Shown piece after piece: positions 9,641 through 17,070 of a stretch of DNA of 64,000 nucleotides. The stretch's first letter is position 1, and every line of letters starts with the position of its first letter. Source of the DNA: Bacteroidaceae bacterium (GTDB taxonomy: Bacteria > Bacteroidota > Bacteroidia > Bacteroidales > Bacteroidaceae). Location of the stretch: NCBI GenBank assembly GCA_017464815.1, contig JAFTYI010000006.1:1-64000 (forward strand). The letters are read 5' to 3'. The notes under the pieces were generated by a model. The model did not search any database. It had not been told where the DNA came from and was given only the letters and a program-made list of their open reading frames with translations. A program made the translations under genes and the position numbers.

Positions 9641-10095
9641 AAAATCAGCTCCGACGTATAGACCAACAGGGCGTAGCGGGCCAGTTTGCCGAGAGTCATG
9701 TAGAGGAATACCAGCCAACCGTTGGCACGCATCATGCCAAGCACGATGGCAAAGGCTTCGCCCAAGGCGGGGAGAAAACAGAAGAAGGCCATCCAGGCAC
9801 CACGTCCACGGACATAGCGCTCGGCACGAGCCAGTTGCTCGGGCTTGACGTGGAAAAGGCGCTCGACCCACCGCATGTTGCCCAACAGGCCCACCCAGTA
9901 GCAGGTCATGCTTCCCAACGTGTTGCCCAACGTGCCCACCAGCATCGTGGCCAATGGCTCCAGCCCCACTTTGATGAGGCCGAACATTACCAGCTCGGAA
10001 CTGAACGGCACAACGGAGCCGGAAAGGAAAGCAGCTATGAACATGCCCACATAGCCGTATTGAAGCAAAATATCTACCAACGCATCCATACGCAA
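9637..10095 (-). CDS. YqaA/DedA-like small membrane protein
   Basis: A 152-residue multi-pass membrane protein of the SNARE-associated/DedA superfamily, closest in form to YqaA. Hydrophobic segments lie near 12-32, 42-68, 100-122 and 126-145, with the characteristic loop GTLGNTLGSMTCYW and a conserved glycine/proline-rich re-entrant region (CFLPALGEAFAIVLG). Larger DedA relatives are thought to act in lipid or proton-dependent transport; nothing here fixes the substrate. The stop overlaps the convergent exonuclease-fold gene by 4 bp. The start overlaps the upstream membrane-protein gene by 22 bp, suggesting coupling. An internal Met two codons in is an alternative start. Confidence 0.8.
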   Translation of the reverse strand: MRMDALVDILLQYGYVGMFIAAFLSGSVVPFSSELVMFGLIKVGLEPLATMLVGTLGNTLGSMTCYWVGLLGNMRWVERLFHVKPEQLARAERYVRGRGAWMAFFCFLPALGEAFAIVLGMMRANGWLVFLYMTLGKLARYALLVYTSELIF

Positions 10096-11057
10096 CTATA
10101 CACTGACAACATGACCAACCACACTAACACGCCAAGGAAGCAAATGTTGCTGGCACGGGTGCGGGTGAACGAAAACAGGTGACCGGCCAACAATCCGACA
10201 CTGGCAAACAACAGGGGAGACAACAGTTTGCCGACCGAAGGGGCCACAATCCACAACAACGCCACCAAGAAGGTCCACCAGAGCAGAAAGGCCAGAAACA
10301 GACGGGTGCGAATCTTGTAGCGCCCATAGCGATAGAGGACAAATCCCAAAGAACCCGCCGACAACAACAACGAACTGCCCCAAAGCACCCACGCCAAGAA
10401 GGGCACATGGGTATAACCGGAGAAGAAGGGAGGAAGAAACGTGGAGAAAAAGGTGGCAAACAACTCCATCCTGTCGGCACAGAAGGCGAAGACAAACAAC
10501 ACCCAATAGGGCCACAGAAGCCCCATCAGTCCTGCCAGAAAGGAGCGGACAGAGAGGGATTGGAAAAACCAGGCGGACACGTAGAGCAACGGGACGAGCA
10601 ACAACACAGGGGGACAAAGCAGGCTACCCAACCCCACAAAGGCGGAAAGGCCGAAGAGCGCCCCTACGCCATGGCGCTGCTGATACCCGTCGAACAGGTT
10701 GCCGACGGTGGCCAACAGGAAGCAAAGCAACAAGTTGGCCTCCACACAATGGCTCACCCAAGGAGCCGCCACCCACATCAGCAGGAAAAAGAGGCCATGA
10801 AGCATCGTGCGACGCCCCACCAGGGAGTAGGCACTGTTCAGCTCGGCCATCATGTAGAGGGCTATCAGACACAACAACATGTTGGCCCCCTCCACCGCCC
10901 ACATCGGAGCAGCGAGCGTGCCCCACCAGCCACTGAGCACGACGTCGGCATCCAACGGCCACTCTACCCCCAGACACCAAAGCAACAAAGCAAAGACGGC
11001 CATCACGGGGAAGGTCGTCTTTGCTTTTATGATGCGTTGTTGGAGATGTTGCGACAT
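10074..11057 (-). CDS. Conserved multi-pass membrane protein of unknown function
   Basis: A 327-residue protein with at least eight hydrophobic segments from about residue 15 to the C-terminus and few charged loops. It resembles the uncharacterised membrane proteins that sit beside purD in Bacteroidales, but I recognise no catalytic or transport motif. It starts one base after the purD stop codon and overlaps the YqaA-like gene, so all three are probably read from the purD promoter. The positional link with purD says little about function. Confidence 0.7.
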   Translation of the reverse strand: MSQHLQQRIIKAKTTFPVMAVFALLLWCLGVEWPLDADVVLSGWWGTLAAPMWAVEGANMLLCLIALYMMAELNSAYSLVGRRTMLHGLFFLLMWVAAPWVSHCVEANLLLCFLLATVGNLFDGYQQRHGVGALFGLSAFVGLGSLLCPPVLLLVPLLYVSAWFFQSLSVRSFLAGLMGLLWPYWVLFVFAFCADRMELFATFFSTFLPPFFSGYTHVPFLAWVLWGSSLLLSAGSLGFVLYRYGRYKIRTRLFLAFLLWWTFLVALLWIVAPSVGKLLSPLLFASVGLLAGHLFSFTRTRASNICFLGVLVWLVMLSVYSCVWMRW

Positions 11058-11058
11058 A

Positions 11059-12330
11059 TTACAAATCCGCTCCGATATCCGAACGGAAATATTTCTTCTC
11101 GAACTGAATCTTCTTGGCTCCCTCGAACGAGAGTTTCAGCGCCTCGGCCTTGTCGGCACCATAGGAGCTGACGGCAATCACACGACCTCCGGACGTCACC
11201 ACCTGCCCGTCCTTCATGGCCGTACCGGCATGGAAGACAATGCTCTCGGGGTTCACCTCATTGATGCCCGTGATGGCATAGCCCTTGTCGTAAGCCTCGG
11301 GATAGCCGCCCGAAACGAGCATCACACACACGGCCGAGCGGGGGTCAAACTCCAGTGTCTTTTCGTTCAGGTTGCCCTCGGCCACGCCTTCGAACAGTTC
11401 CACCAAGTCGCTCTTGATACGCAGCATCACGCTCTCGGTCTCGGGGTCGCCCATGCGGACGTTGTATTCGATCACCATCGGCTCGCCCTTCACGTTGATG
11501 AGTCCGAAGAAGATGAAGCCCTTGTAGACGATGCCTTCCTCGGCTAGACCTTCCACGGTGGGACGGATGATGCGCTCCTCCACCTTCTGCATCCACTCCT
11601 TGGTGGCAAACGGAACGGGAGTGACCGAACCCATACCGCCGGTGTTCAGCCCTGTGTCGCCCTCGCCGATGCGCTTGTAGTCCTTGGCTTCGGGCAGAAT
11701 CTTGTAGTTCTTGCCATCGGTGAGCACAAACACCGAGCACTCGATACCGCTCAAAAACTCCTCGATGACCACCGTTGAAGAGGCGTTGCCGAACATACCG
11801 CCCAGCATCTCCTTCAGCTCCTTCTTAGCATCTTCCAAAGTGTTCAGGATGAGCACACCCTTTCCGGCGCAGAGACCGTCGGCCTTCAACACGTAAGGTG
11901 CCTGCAGGGTCTCCAGATAAGCCAATCCCTCTTCCAGCTGCTCGCCCGTAAAACTGCGATAACCGGCCGTGGGGATGCCGTGGCGTTGCATGAATCCCTT
12001 GGCAAACTCCTTGCTTCCCTCCAATACAGCTCCGGCCTTTGAGGGACCGATAACGGGGACAGCCTTCAGCGCCTCGTCCTGCTGGAAGTAGTCGTAGATG
12101 CCCTTCACCAACGGGTCTTCGGGACCAACCACCACCATGTCGATGCCATTCTCCAACACAAACCGGCGGATGCCATCGAAGTCATCACCCTTGATGGCCA
12201 CATTCTCGGCCACATTACTCGTGCCGGCATTACCCGGAGCCACATACAGTTTCTCAATCTTCGGGCTTTGGGCTATCTTCCAAGCCAAGGCGTGTTCGCG
12301 TCCGCCACTGCCCAACAATAACAGTTTCAT
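11059..12330 (-). CDS. purD: Phosphoribosylamine-glycine ligase (GAR synthetase)
   Basis: PurD joins phosphoribosylamine and glycine with ATP in the second step of de novo purine synthesis. The N-terminal signature [14 protein letters not shown] (3-16) and the PGNAGTS that follows are diagnostic. The ATP-grasp core includes [11 protein letters not shown] and the metal-binding stretch [12 protein letters not shown]. The 423-residue length is full. The start is supported by a well-formed promoter (TTTG, 19 bp, TATCTTTG) about 48-78 bases upstream. It heads a three-gene minus-strand unit with two membrane-protein genes. Confidence 0.97.
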   Translation of the reverse strand: MKLLLLGSGGREHALAWKIAQSPKIEKLYVAPGNAGTSNVAENVAIKGDDFDGIRRFVLENGIDMVVVGPEDPLVKGIYDYFQQDEALKAVPVIGPSKAGAVLEGSKEFAKGFMQRHGIPTAGYRSFTGEQLEEGLAYLETLQAPYVLKADGLCAGKGVLILNTLEDAKKELKEMLGGMFGNASSTVVIEEFLSGIECSVFVLTDGKNYKILPEAKDYKRIGEGDTGLNTGGMGSVTPVPFATKEWMQKVEERIIRPTVEGLAEEGIVYKGFIFFGLINVKGEPMVIEYNVRMGDPETESVMLRIKSDLVELFEGVAEGNLNEKTLEFDPRSAVCVMLVSGGYPEAYDKGYAITGINEVNPESIVFHAGTAMKDGQVVTSGGRVIAVSSYGADKAEALKLSFEGAKKIQFEKKYFRSDIGADL

Positions 12331-12377
12331 ATCTATTCCTTATACCTTATTATATTCCTCGTTTCACAAAACGGGGA

Positions 12378-12408
12378 CAAAGATAGTGCAAGCTGAGCGG
12401 AATACAAA
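12378..12408 (-). promoter_or_regulatory. purD promoter, proximal copy
   Basis: On the minus strand TTTG (12405-12408) is followed after 19 bases by TATCTTTG (12378-12385), the Bacteroidota -33/-7 arrangement. A second, nearly identical copy lies 85 bp upstream. Confidence 0.7.
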
Positions 12409-12462
12409 ATAAAAACTCTTTTTTATTTTTATTCCCGAAGCGAAGCCTATCTTGGGCATAGC

Positions 12463-12493
12463 CAAAGATAGTGCAAACCGAGCGGAATACAAA
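12463..12493 (-). promoter_or_regulatory. Duplicate promoter-like unit upstream of purD
   Basis: This repeats the proximal purD promoter with the same core. On the plus strand both copies read CAAAGATAGTGCAA, then two or three variable bases, then GAGCGGAATACAAAA. The -33 TTTG is at 12490-12493 and the -7 TATCTTTG at 12463-12470, again 19 bases apart. Direct duplication of a whole promoter unit is visible. Confidence 0.6.
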
Positions 12494-12558
12494 ACAAATC
12501 CTTTTGTTTATTGGTGTCCGATTATAAATTCCGTTGGTTTATTACCCTATGAATTCAT

Positions 12559-12690
12559 GCCGTCTCTGTCATTCTGAACGGAGTGAAGAATCTGATAACG
12601 TATGCTTTAAATTGTCTTGCTAACGCACACAGATTCTTCGCTACGCTCAGAATGACAAGAGACCGTCTGAAATGAATGACAAGAGACCGT
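12559..12690. repeat. Dispersed inverted-repeat element (GACGGTCTC...CATTCT type)
   Basis: Left arm 12559-12594 and right arm 12630-12667 are imperfect inverted copies of about 36 bp. The shared core reads TGTCATTCTGA in the left arm and TCAGAATGACA in the right, and AGAATCTG lies at the inner ends. A third partial copy (AATGACAAGAGACCGTC) follows near 12674-12690. Related sequence occurs near 129-148 and 32824-32926. It lies downstream of the outer-membrane protein gene ending at 12737. The stretch 12331-12736 otherwise holds the purD promoters and no gene. Confidence 0.65.
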
Positions 12691-12736
12691 CAGAAAGCAT
12701 AAGAAGCACAAGTGTTTACCGGGTACCTATATTTCC

Positions 12737-13603
12737 CTATTTCCCACTACCCGACTTCTTGCCAAACACCCTGAACCGTATCTGGCCCTTCACCGTCAGC
12801 TGGTGGTCAAAGTTGTGGCGGAAAGGCTTCTCCCAAGCACGGCGGACGCCATACTCCACACCCATGGAGAAGTTGGTAATAAAGCGGAAATGAGCCTTCA
12901 CCTTCAATCCGGCCGACCAGTGGCGGAAGGTAAAGTCCTCGTCCCACGGAGCTGGGATTTCGGGGGCGGGTTCAGGAATATAGTCGAATCCCTCTTCGGG
13001 CGAATATACGTAAGGATCGTGTTCATCCACCCAATGGCTCCACCGCTTCCACGCCACAGTGGGTCCGGCACTCAGCGTCAGGCGTTTGATGTTCCACGAG
13101 TGCAGGAGGTCAATCTGATGGACAACGCTGCTCTCCCCCGTACTGCCTCCACATCCGATGGCATCGACCGAGCCACTGACCGACCACCCTAACGACACCA
13201 TGCGGTTGTCGCGGTAGGCATACTCGAACCCCACGCCCAATCCCGTAAAGAAAGTGGCTCCGCCCGTTTCCGCATGGGTGTCCGCCTGTGGCACATACGT
13301 CCAGTGGCGGGTGTAGGTGTTTCCGAACAACAGGAGATTGACGTTCCCCCTGTAGATGTTGTAGTCCGCCGGAGCTTTCTCCTTCACCGGCTTCTCCTGC
13401 TTCGTCGTGTCCGGCTGGTAGTGCATGTACTTCTCCTTGTTCTTCGACAGGAACCACAGGGCCGGCCGGTTGCGGTTGCGCATGGCGCGTTCCTTCACGG
13501 TCAATTGCGCACTGGCAGGGGTCGGGAGCAGACAGAGCAGCCCCACAACCAGGCAGAGGCCACCCATAAAAAGTTTCGGCAGATTGTTCTTCGCAGGTTT
13601 CAT
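12737..13603 (-). CDS. Putative outer-membrane/secreted protein, function unknown
   Basis: A 288-residue protein with a clear signal peptide: positive MKPAKNNLPK, then a hydrophobic stretch ending TPASAQ. Alternating aromatic and polar residues in the C-terminal two thirds (for example TGLGVGFEYAYRDN, SLGWSVSGSV, LSAGPTVAWKRW, FSMGVEYGVRRAW) suggest a small beta-barrel. The frame is open upstream to 13819, but the promoter at 13640-13670 and the signal peptide fix the start at 13603. I recognise no specific family. It is divergent from the HU-like gene. Confidence 0.72.
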   Translation of the reverse strand: MKPAKNNLPKLFMGGLCLVVGLLCLLPTPASAQLTVKERAMRNRNRPALWFLSKNKEKYMHYQPDTTKQEKPVKEKAPADYNIYRGNVNLLLFGNTYTRHWTYVPQADTHAETGGATFFTGLGVGFEYAYRDNRMVSLGWSVSGSVDAIGCGGSTGESSVVHQIDLLHSWNIKRLTLSAGPTVAWKRWSHWVDEHDPYVYSPEEGFDYIPEPAPEIPAPWDEDFTFRHWSAGLKVKAHFRFITNFSMGVEYGVRRAWEKPFRHNFDHQLTVKGQIRFRVFGKKSGSGK

Positions 13604-13639
13604 GGCAGTGTCGTCTTTATTTGTCAAATCAGTTCGCCG

Positions 13640-13670
13640 CAAATGTAGTGAATAATCTCTTGTCTGCAAA
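13640..13670 (-). promoter_or_regulatory. Promoter of the putative outer-membrane protein
   Basis: On the minus strand TTTG (13667-13670) and TACATTTG (13640-13647) are separated by 19 bases. It predicts a leader of roughly 30 bases before the ATG at 13603 and rules out a start further upstream. Confidence 0.72.
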
Positions 13671-13728
13671 ACATTTACATAAGAATCCCCGTAATTTAAC
13701 ATTTCCCCCTCACTTTCCTGCACTTTTA

Positions 13729-13760
13729 TTTGGTCATCACGCAACCTTTGCTTACCTTTG
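13729..13760 (+). promoter_or_regulatory. Promoter of the HU-like gene
   Basis: TTTG (13729-13732), 20 bases, then TACCTTTG (13753-13760), an exact -33/-7 pair. Transcription would start near 13768, giving a leader of about 150 bases that contains the whole 22-bp-period array. Confidence 0.65.
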
Positions 13761-13773
13761 CCGCAACTTAGTG

Positions 13774-13864
13774 ATTCACCATAAGGCTTATGAACGTTAT
13801 TCGTAAGGCTTATAGACATCGTTCATAAGGCTTATGCATTTTATCCATAAGGCTTATGGTGAAT
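13774..13864. repeat. 22-bp-period palindrome array in the HU-gene leader
   Basis: CATAAGGCTTATG begins at 13780, 13824 and 13846, and a variant (CGTAAGGCTTATA) at 13802. The four 13-bp palindromes are exactly 22 bp apart, separated by unrelated 9-bp spacers. The array is bracketed by ATTCAC on the left and GTGAAT on the right, in inverted orientation. It lies just downstream of the predicted start of transcription of the HU-like gene. Confidence 0.88.
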
Positions 13865-13918
13865 ACTGGGGAGGTGGGATTATCTTATAAAGAAGATTGG
13901 AATAGCAGATAAAGACGT

Positions 13919-14338
13919 ATGTTTTACAAGAAAAGTTACTCCGTGATAAACGGACAGAAAAAGTGGTTTCCACGGGCTTGCGTGGTGGGAAAGACGGTGA
14001 ACACGCAACGGTTGGCCAACGAAATCAGGAAGTATTGCACCGCTTCGCCGGCTGACGTGCACGCCGTGATAAGGGCACTGCCCGAGGTGATGAAGTTCTT
14101 TATGGACAATGGGCACAGCATCCATCTGGACGGATTGGGGAGCTTCCGCTACAAATTCAGTTGCGCAGGCAATGGGGTGGACACGGCCGAGGAGGTGACG
14201 CCCGAGCAGATTGTCTCCGTGCGCGTCCAGTTCATCCCCGAATGCCAGCGCACCGTGGGCGGAAAGATGGAGCGTCCGCTTGTGCAAGCATCGGAGTTCA
14301 TCGAGATTGCGAGGAAAGATGAGGAAGTTTCGAAATAG
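13919..14338 (+). CDS. HU-like DNA-binding protein
   Basis: A 139-residue member of the HU/IHF (DNABII) superfamily in the Bacteroidetes-type variant. The N-terminal helical part (VNTQRLANEIRKYCTASPADV) is followed by helix ALPEVMKFFMDNG and the hallmark turn LDGLGSFRY leading into the DNA-contacting beta arm. The C-terminal tail after about residue 110 is charged. It should bind and bend DNA, either as a nucleoid protein or a local regulator. Its own leader carries four phased palindromes, so self-regulation is an attractive inference. A GNAT gene follows after 16 bp, probably in the same transcript. Confidence 0.85.
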   Translation: MFYKKSYSVINGQKKWFPRACVVGKTVNTQRLANEIRKYCTASPADVHAVIRALPEVMKFFMDNGHSIHLDGLGSFRYKFSCAGNGVDTAEEVTPEQIVSVRVQFIPECQRTVGGKMERPLVQASEFIEIARKDEEVSK

Positions 14339-14354
14339 CCCTAGCCATCCACCT

Positions 14355-14903
14355 ATGATAGAGACGACACGCCTCCGTGCGACGGAGACACCCGAATACC
14401 GCTTTGTGGAAGAGCTGATGGCCGAGGCTTTTCCACGGGAAGAGCGCCGCGACGAGGCCGACCTGCGCGCCATCACGAGGGACGAGGCACGCTTCCACAA
14501 CCTTGTGATAACCGACGAGGGCGCACCCGTCGGGCTGATAACCTGTTGGGAGCTGGGGCGATTCTGCTACATCGAGCACTTTGCCATCCTGCCCACGATG
14601 CGCAACAGGGGATATGGCCGGCGGGTGATGGAGCTGATGCAGGGGCGGCTCAACCTCCCCATCGTGTTGGAGGCCGAGCCGCCCGTGGAGGAGGTTGCCC
14701 GCCGGCGCATCGCCTTCTACCAGCGCCTGGGCTTCACGCTCTGGCAAAGCCCCTACCTGCAACCGCCCTACCGGGCCACAGACGACTTTCTGCCCCTCTG
14801 CCTCATGGCCTGCGGGGCGCTGGACGAGGCAGCCGACTTCACCCACGTGAGGGAGACCATCCACCGCGTGGTGTATGGGCATGAGGCGACGATTCAACAT
14901 TAA
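14355..14903 (+). CDS. GNAT family N-acetyltransferase
   Basis: A 182-residue acyl-CoA N-acetyltransferase fold. The acetyl-CoA pyrophosphate-binding loop is RNRGYG at 83-88, preceded by the beta-4 strand YIEHFAILPTM and followed by an alpha-3 helix. The C-terminal part FYQRLGFTLW is typical of the family. The start MIETTRLRA lies 16 bp after the HU-like gene; a longer in-frame opening overlaps that gene and was not used. The acceptor substrate (small molecule or protein) cannot be told from sequence. Confidence 0.85.
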   Translation: MIETTRLRATETPEYRFVEELMAEAFPREERRDEADLRAITRDEARFHNLVITDEGAPVGLITCWELGRFCYIEHFAILPTMRNRGYGRRVMELMQGRLNLPIVLEAEPPVEEVARRRIAFYQRLGFTLWQSPYLQPPYRATDDFLPLCLMACGALDEAADFTHVRETIHRVVYGHEATIQH

Positions 14904-14929
14904 ACAATTCTTAAAATTCCATCGTATTA

Positions 14930-14961
14930 GTTGTTTCTGTCGGACAAATCGCTTTAATTTG
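14930..14961 (+). promoter_or_regulatory. Putative promoter of the BlaI-M56 operon
   Basis: GTTG (14930-14933), 20 bases, then TTAATTTG (14954-14961): each box differs by one base from the TTTG/TAnnTTTG consensus. This is the only plausible promoter between the GNAT gene and the BlaI-type repressor, which would be expected to bind here. Confidence 0.45.
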
Positions 14962-15014
14962 CATCGGTTTAACACGCAAATATGTTATAAGCAAATTCTA
15001 TAAAACGACAGATT

Positions 15015-15374
15015 ATGGTAAAACTGACTGCAAAAGAGGAAGAAGTGATGGAGCACATCTGGCAACTGGGCGAATGTGCTCCCAAGGAGGTGCACCAGCT
15101 CTATCCCGAGCCGCGCCCGCTCATCAACGGCATCCAGAATGCCTTCCAATCGCTGGAGCGCAAGGGGTACTTGACGCATCGCCAACAGGGACGGGGCTAT
15201 ATCTACCGCCCCATCGTGGAAAAACAGGAGTATGGGCGCGGCAAGCTGGGAGCGTTCGTCGACAAGTATTTCGACGGTTCGTGCCTGAGTGTCGTCTCCC
15301 AATTCGTCAACGAAGAGCGGCTTACCGAGACGGAGCTGATGCAGTTTCTGGCCGACTTGATGAAAAGGAGGTAG
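15015..15374 (+). CDS. BlaI/MecI family transcriptional repressor
   Basis: A 119-residue winged-helix repressor (Penicillinase_R family). The start MVKLTAKEEEVMEHIWQLGE matches the family N-terminus, and SLERKGYLTHRQQGRGYIYRP is the typical recognition helix plus wing. The C-terminal dimerisation helix is LTETELMQFLADLM. In BlaI/MecI systems the repressor is cleaved or released when the partner M56 membrane protease senses a signal. Here the partner gene begins 6 bp downstream. The regulated genes are probably its own operon and perhaps the barrel and GLPGLI genes that follow, rather than a beta-lactamase, which is absent. Confidence 0.92.
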   Translation: MVKLTAKEEEVMEHIWQLGECAPKEVHQLYPEPRPLINGIQNAFQSLERKGYLTHRQQGRGYIYRPIVEKQEYGRGKLGAFVDKYFDGSCLSVVSQFVNEERLTETELMQFLADLMKRR

Positions 15375-15380
15375 TGGCCT

Positions 15381-16985
15381 ATGACCGCATTTCTCATCTA
15401 CATCGCCAAGGCGGCCATTGCCCTGACGCTGCTCTACTCGCTCTACGGCATTTGCCTGCGACGCGAGTCGTTCCATTCACTCAACCGGGCGGTGCTGATG
15501 CTCATTTTGGTGGCATCGGTGGCGCTTCCTTTCATCCGTGTTGAGAGTTCCTTCCCCACCCTGTTCGGATGGATGACCGGCTCTTCTACAAGGGTGGAGA
15601 TTACCGATGTCAGAGCCATACCCATGACGGACGACGTGGCCGACGCGGCTCCTGCCGACATGGCTCAAGCTTCCATGCCCGTCATCGGTTGGGCTGAGGT
15701 GTTGTTCACCTTATATATAATAGGTGTAGTGTTTTTCGCTTTGCGCTATCTGCTGGCTATCCTACGCACGGTGCGCACCATCCGTCAGGCAAGCCCCGCC
15801 AGCGTGGAGGGAGGGGGTAATGAACGCATTCTGATGAACCGCGACTTGGGAAGCTCGTGCAGCTGGTTGCACTGGGTATTGTTGGCTCCTGCCGACGTGG
15901 ACAACCCGAGCATCCTCACCCACGAACGGGCACACATCCGCCTCGGACACTCCTACGACAAGGTGGTGTGCGAGGTCGTGGTGCGCCTCCTTTGGTTTGT
16001 CCCCTTCGGATGGATGTTGCGCGAAGACCTCTCGGACATCCATGAGTACGAGGCCGACCGCGCGGTGTTGGATGCGGGATTCGACGTCAGGGAGTACTGC
16101 CTGCTGCTTATCCATCGCGCCACACATCCCAACATGATGCCCGTGGTGAATGCCTTCAACGAGAGCAAGACCAAGCAGCGCATGGCCCGCATGTTCCAAC
16201 CCAAGTCCTCGAGCCGCTCGGCACTGAAGGCCCTCTACCTGCTTCCCCTCGCAACAGTGGCCATCGTGGCTACGGCAGAGCCAAAGCAAGAGAAGGAACC
16301 CAAAGTTGCACCATCACCCGTCCACTTCATAAAGGGAAAGGCGGTGGCGAATGAGGCACAACCACTTATCGTTGTGAACGGGAAGGTAATAGATATCGCC
16401 AAGCTTGATTGGACAGATGCGACAGACACTGATTTGGCCGAAGCCCTCCACATCAACCCCGAAGATATTGAAAGCATCACCGTGTTGAAAGGAGCGACAG
16501 GCAAAGCCATCTGGGGCGAGCGGGGAGCCAACGGCGTGATACAGATTGAAACGAAGCTTCCGGTGGACGACGAAGACCCTGCCCACGAGGTGTTCATCGT
16601 TGCCGAAGAGCCGGCCGAGTTTGTTGGAGGAAGCGAAGCCCTGATGCAGTATCTCAGTCGCAACACCCGCTATCCGTCGATAGCTATCGAACATGGTGTG
16701 CAGGGCACAGTACACGTCGAGTTCATCGTGCAGAAGGATGGCGAGATTACCAACGTGAAGGCTACCCTGTTGGAAAACCCTGACCAAAAGGGTGATGTCA
16801 CCGTTACTGCCTATGCAACGGAGAAAAGGACTCCACATATAGAGAGCATCACCCAAGCTAAAGAAGTGCTGAAAGCCTCGGCCGTAGCCATGGTTCGCAA
16901 CATGCCCGACTGGAAACCGGCCCGCCAACGCGGCCAACCTGTGCGCATGAAGATGTCGTTGCCCATCACCTACCGGTTGCAATAA
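15381..16985 (+). CDS. M56 (BlaR1-type) membrane protease fused to plug-like and TonB C-terminal modules
   Basis: A 534-residue sensor protease. Membrane segments lie near 5-25, 35-55 and 105-125, with a fourth at about 281-300. The gluzincin zinc motif is HERAH (181-185) and the third-ligand motif is HEYEAD near 221-226. After the fourth membrane segment a periplasmic part begins. Residues about 325-395 (ending GANGVIQIETK) resemble a TonB-dependent-receptor plug. Residues about 410-530 resemble the TonB C-terminal domain (GVQGTVHVEFIVQKDGEI). The chain therefore could link the inner-membrane protease to an outer-membrane receptor. A large outer-membrane barrel gene follows 85 bp downstream. 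Confidence 0.88.
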   Translation: MTAFLIYIAKAAIALTLLYSLYGICLRRESFHSLNRAVLMLILVASVALPFIRVESSFPTLFGWMTGSSTRVEITDVRAIPMTDDVADAAPADMAQASMPVIGWAEVLFTLYIIGVVFFALRYLLAILRTVRTIRQASPASVEGGGNERILMNRDLGSSCSWLHWVLLAPADVDNPSILTHERAHIRLGHSYDKVVCEVVVRLLWFVPFGWMLREDLSDIHEYEADRAVLDAGFDVREYCLLLIHRATHPNMMPVVNAFNESKTKQRMARMFQPKSSSRSALKALYLLPLATVAIVATAEPKQEKEPKVAPSPVHFIKGKAVANEAQPLIVVNGKVIDIAKLDWTDATDTDLAEALHINPEDIESITVLKGATGKAIWGERGANGVIQIETKLPVDDEDPAHEVFIVAEEPAEFVGGSEALMQYLSRNTRYPSIAIEHGVQGTVHVEFIVQKDGEITNVKATLLENPDQKGDVTVTAYATEKRTPHIESITQAKEVLKASAVAMVRNMPDWKPARQRGQPVRMKMSLPITYRLQ

Positions 16986-17070
16986 TTCTACTCTCATTTA
17001 CTGACTAAAAACAAGCGGATGCAAGCCTCGAAACGGTTTGTACGGCCCTTGCTATACCCATTAAAGACGT

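Noticed and set aside
12331-12736. Possible purine riboswitch in front of purD
   Set aside because: The gap holds two promoter copies and a repeat element; the transcribed leader after the proximal promoter is under 50 bases, too short for a known purine-sensing fold.
13604-13819. N-terminal extension of the putative outer-membrane protein
   Set aside because: It would bury the signal peptide and lies partly upstream of the promoter at 13640-13670.
13780-13858. Possible miniature CRISPR array (13-bp repeats, 9-bp spacers)
   Set aside because: Repeats and spacers are far too short, no cas genes are near, and similar phased arrays with other sequences occur elsewhere in the window.
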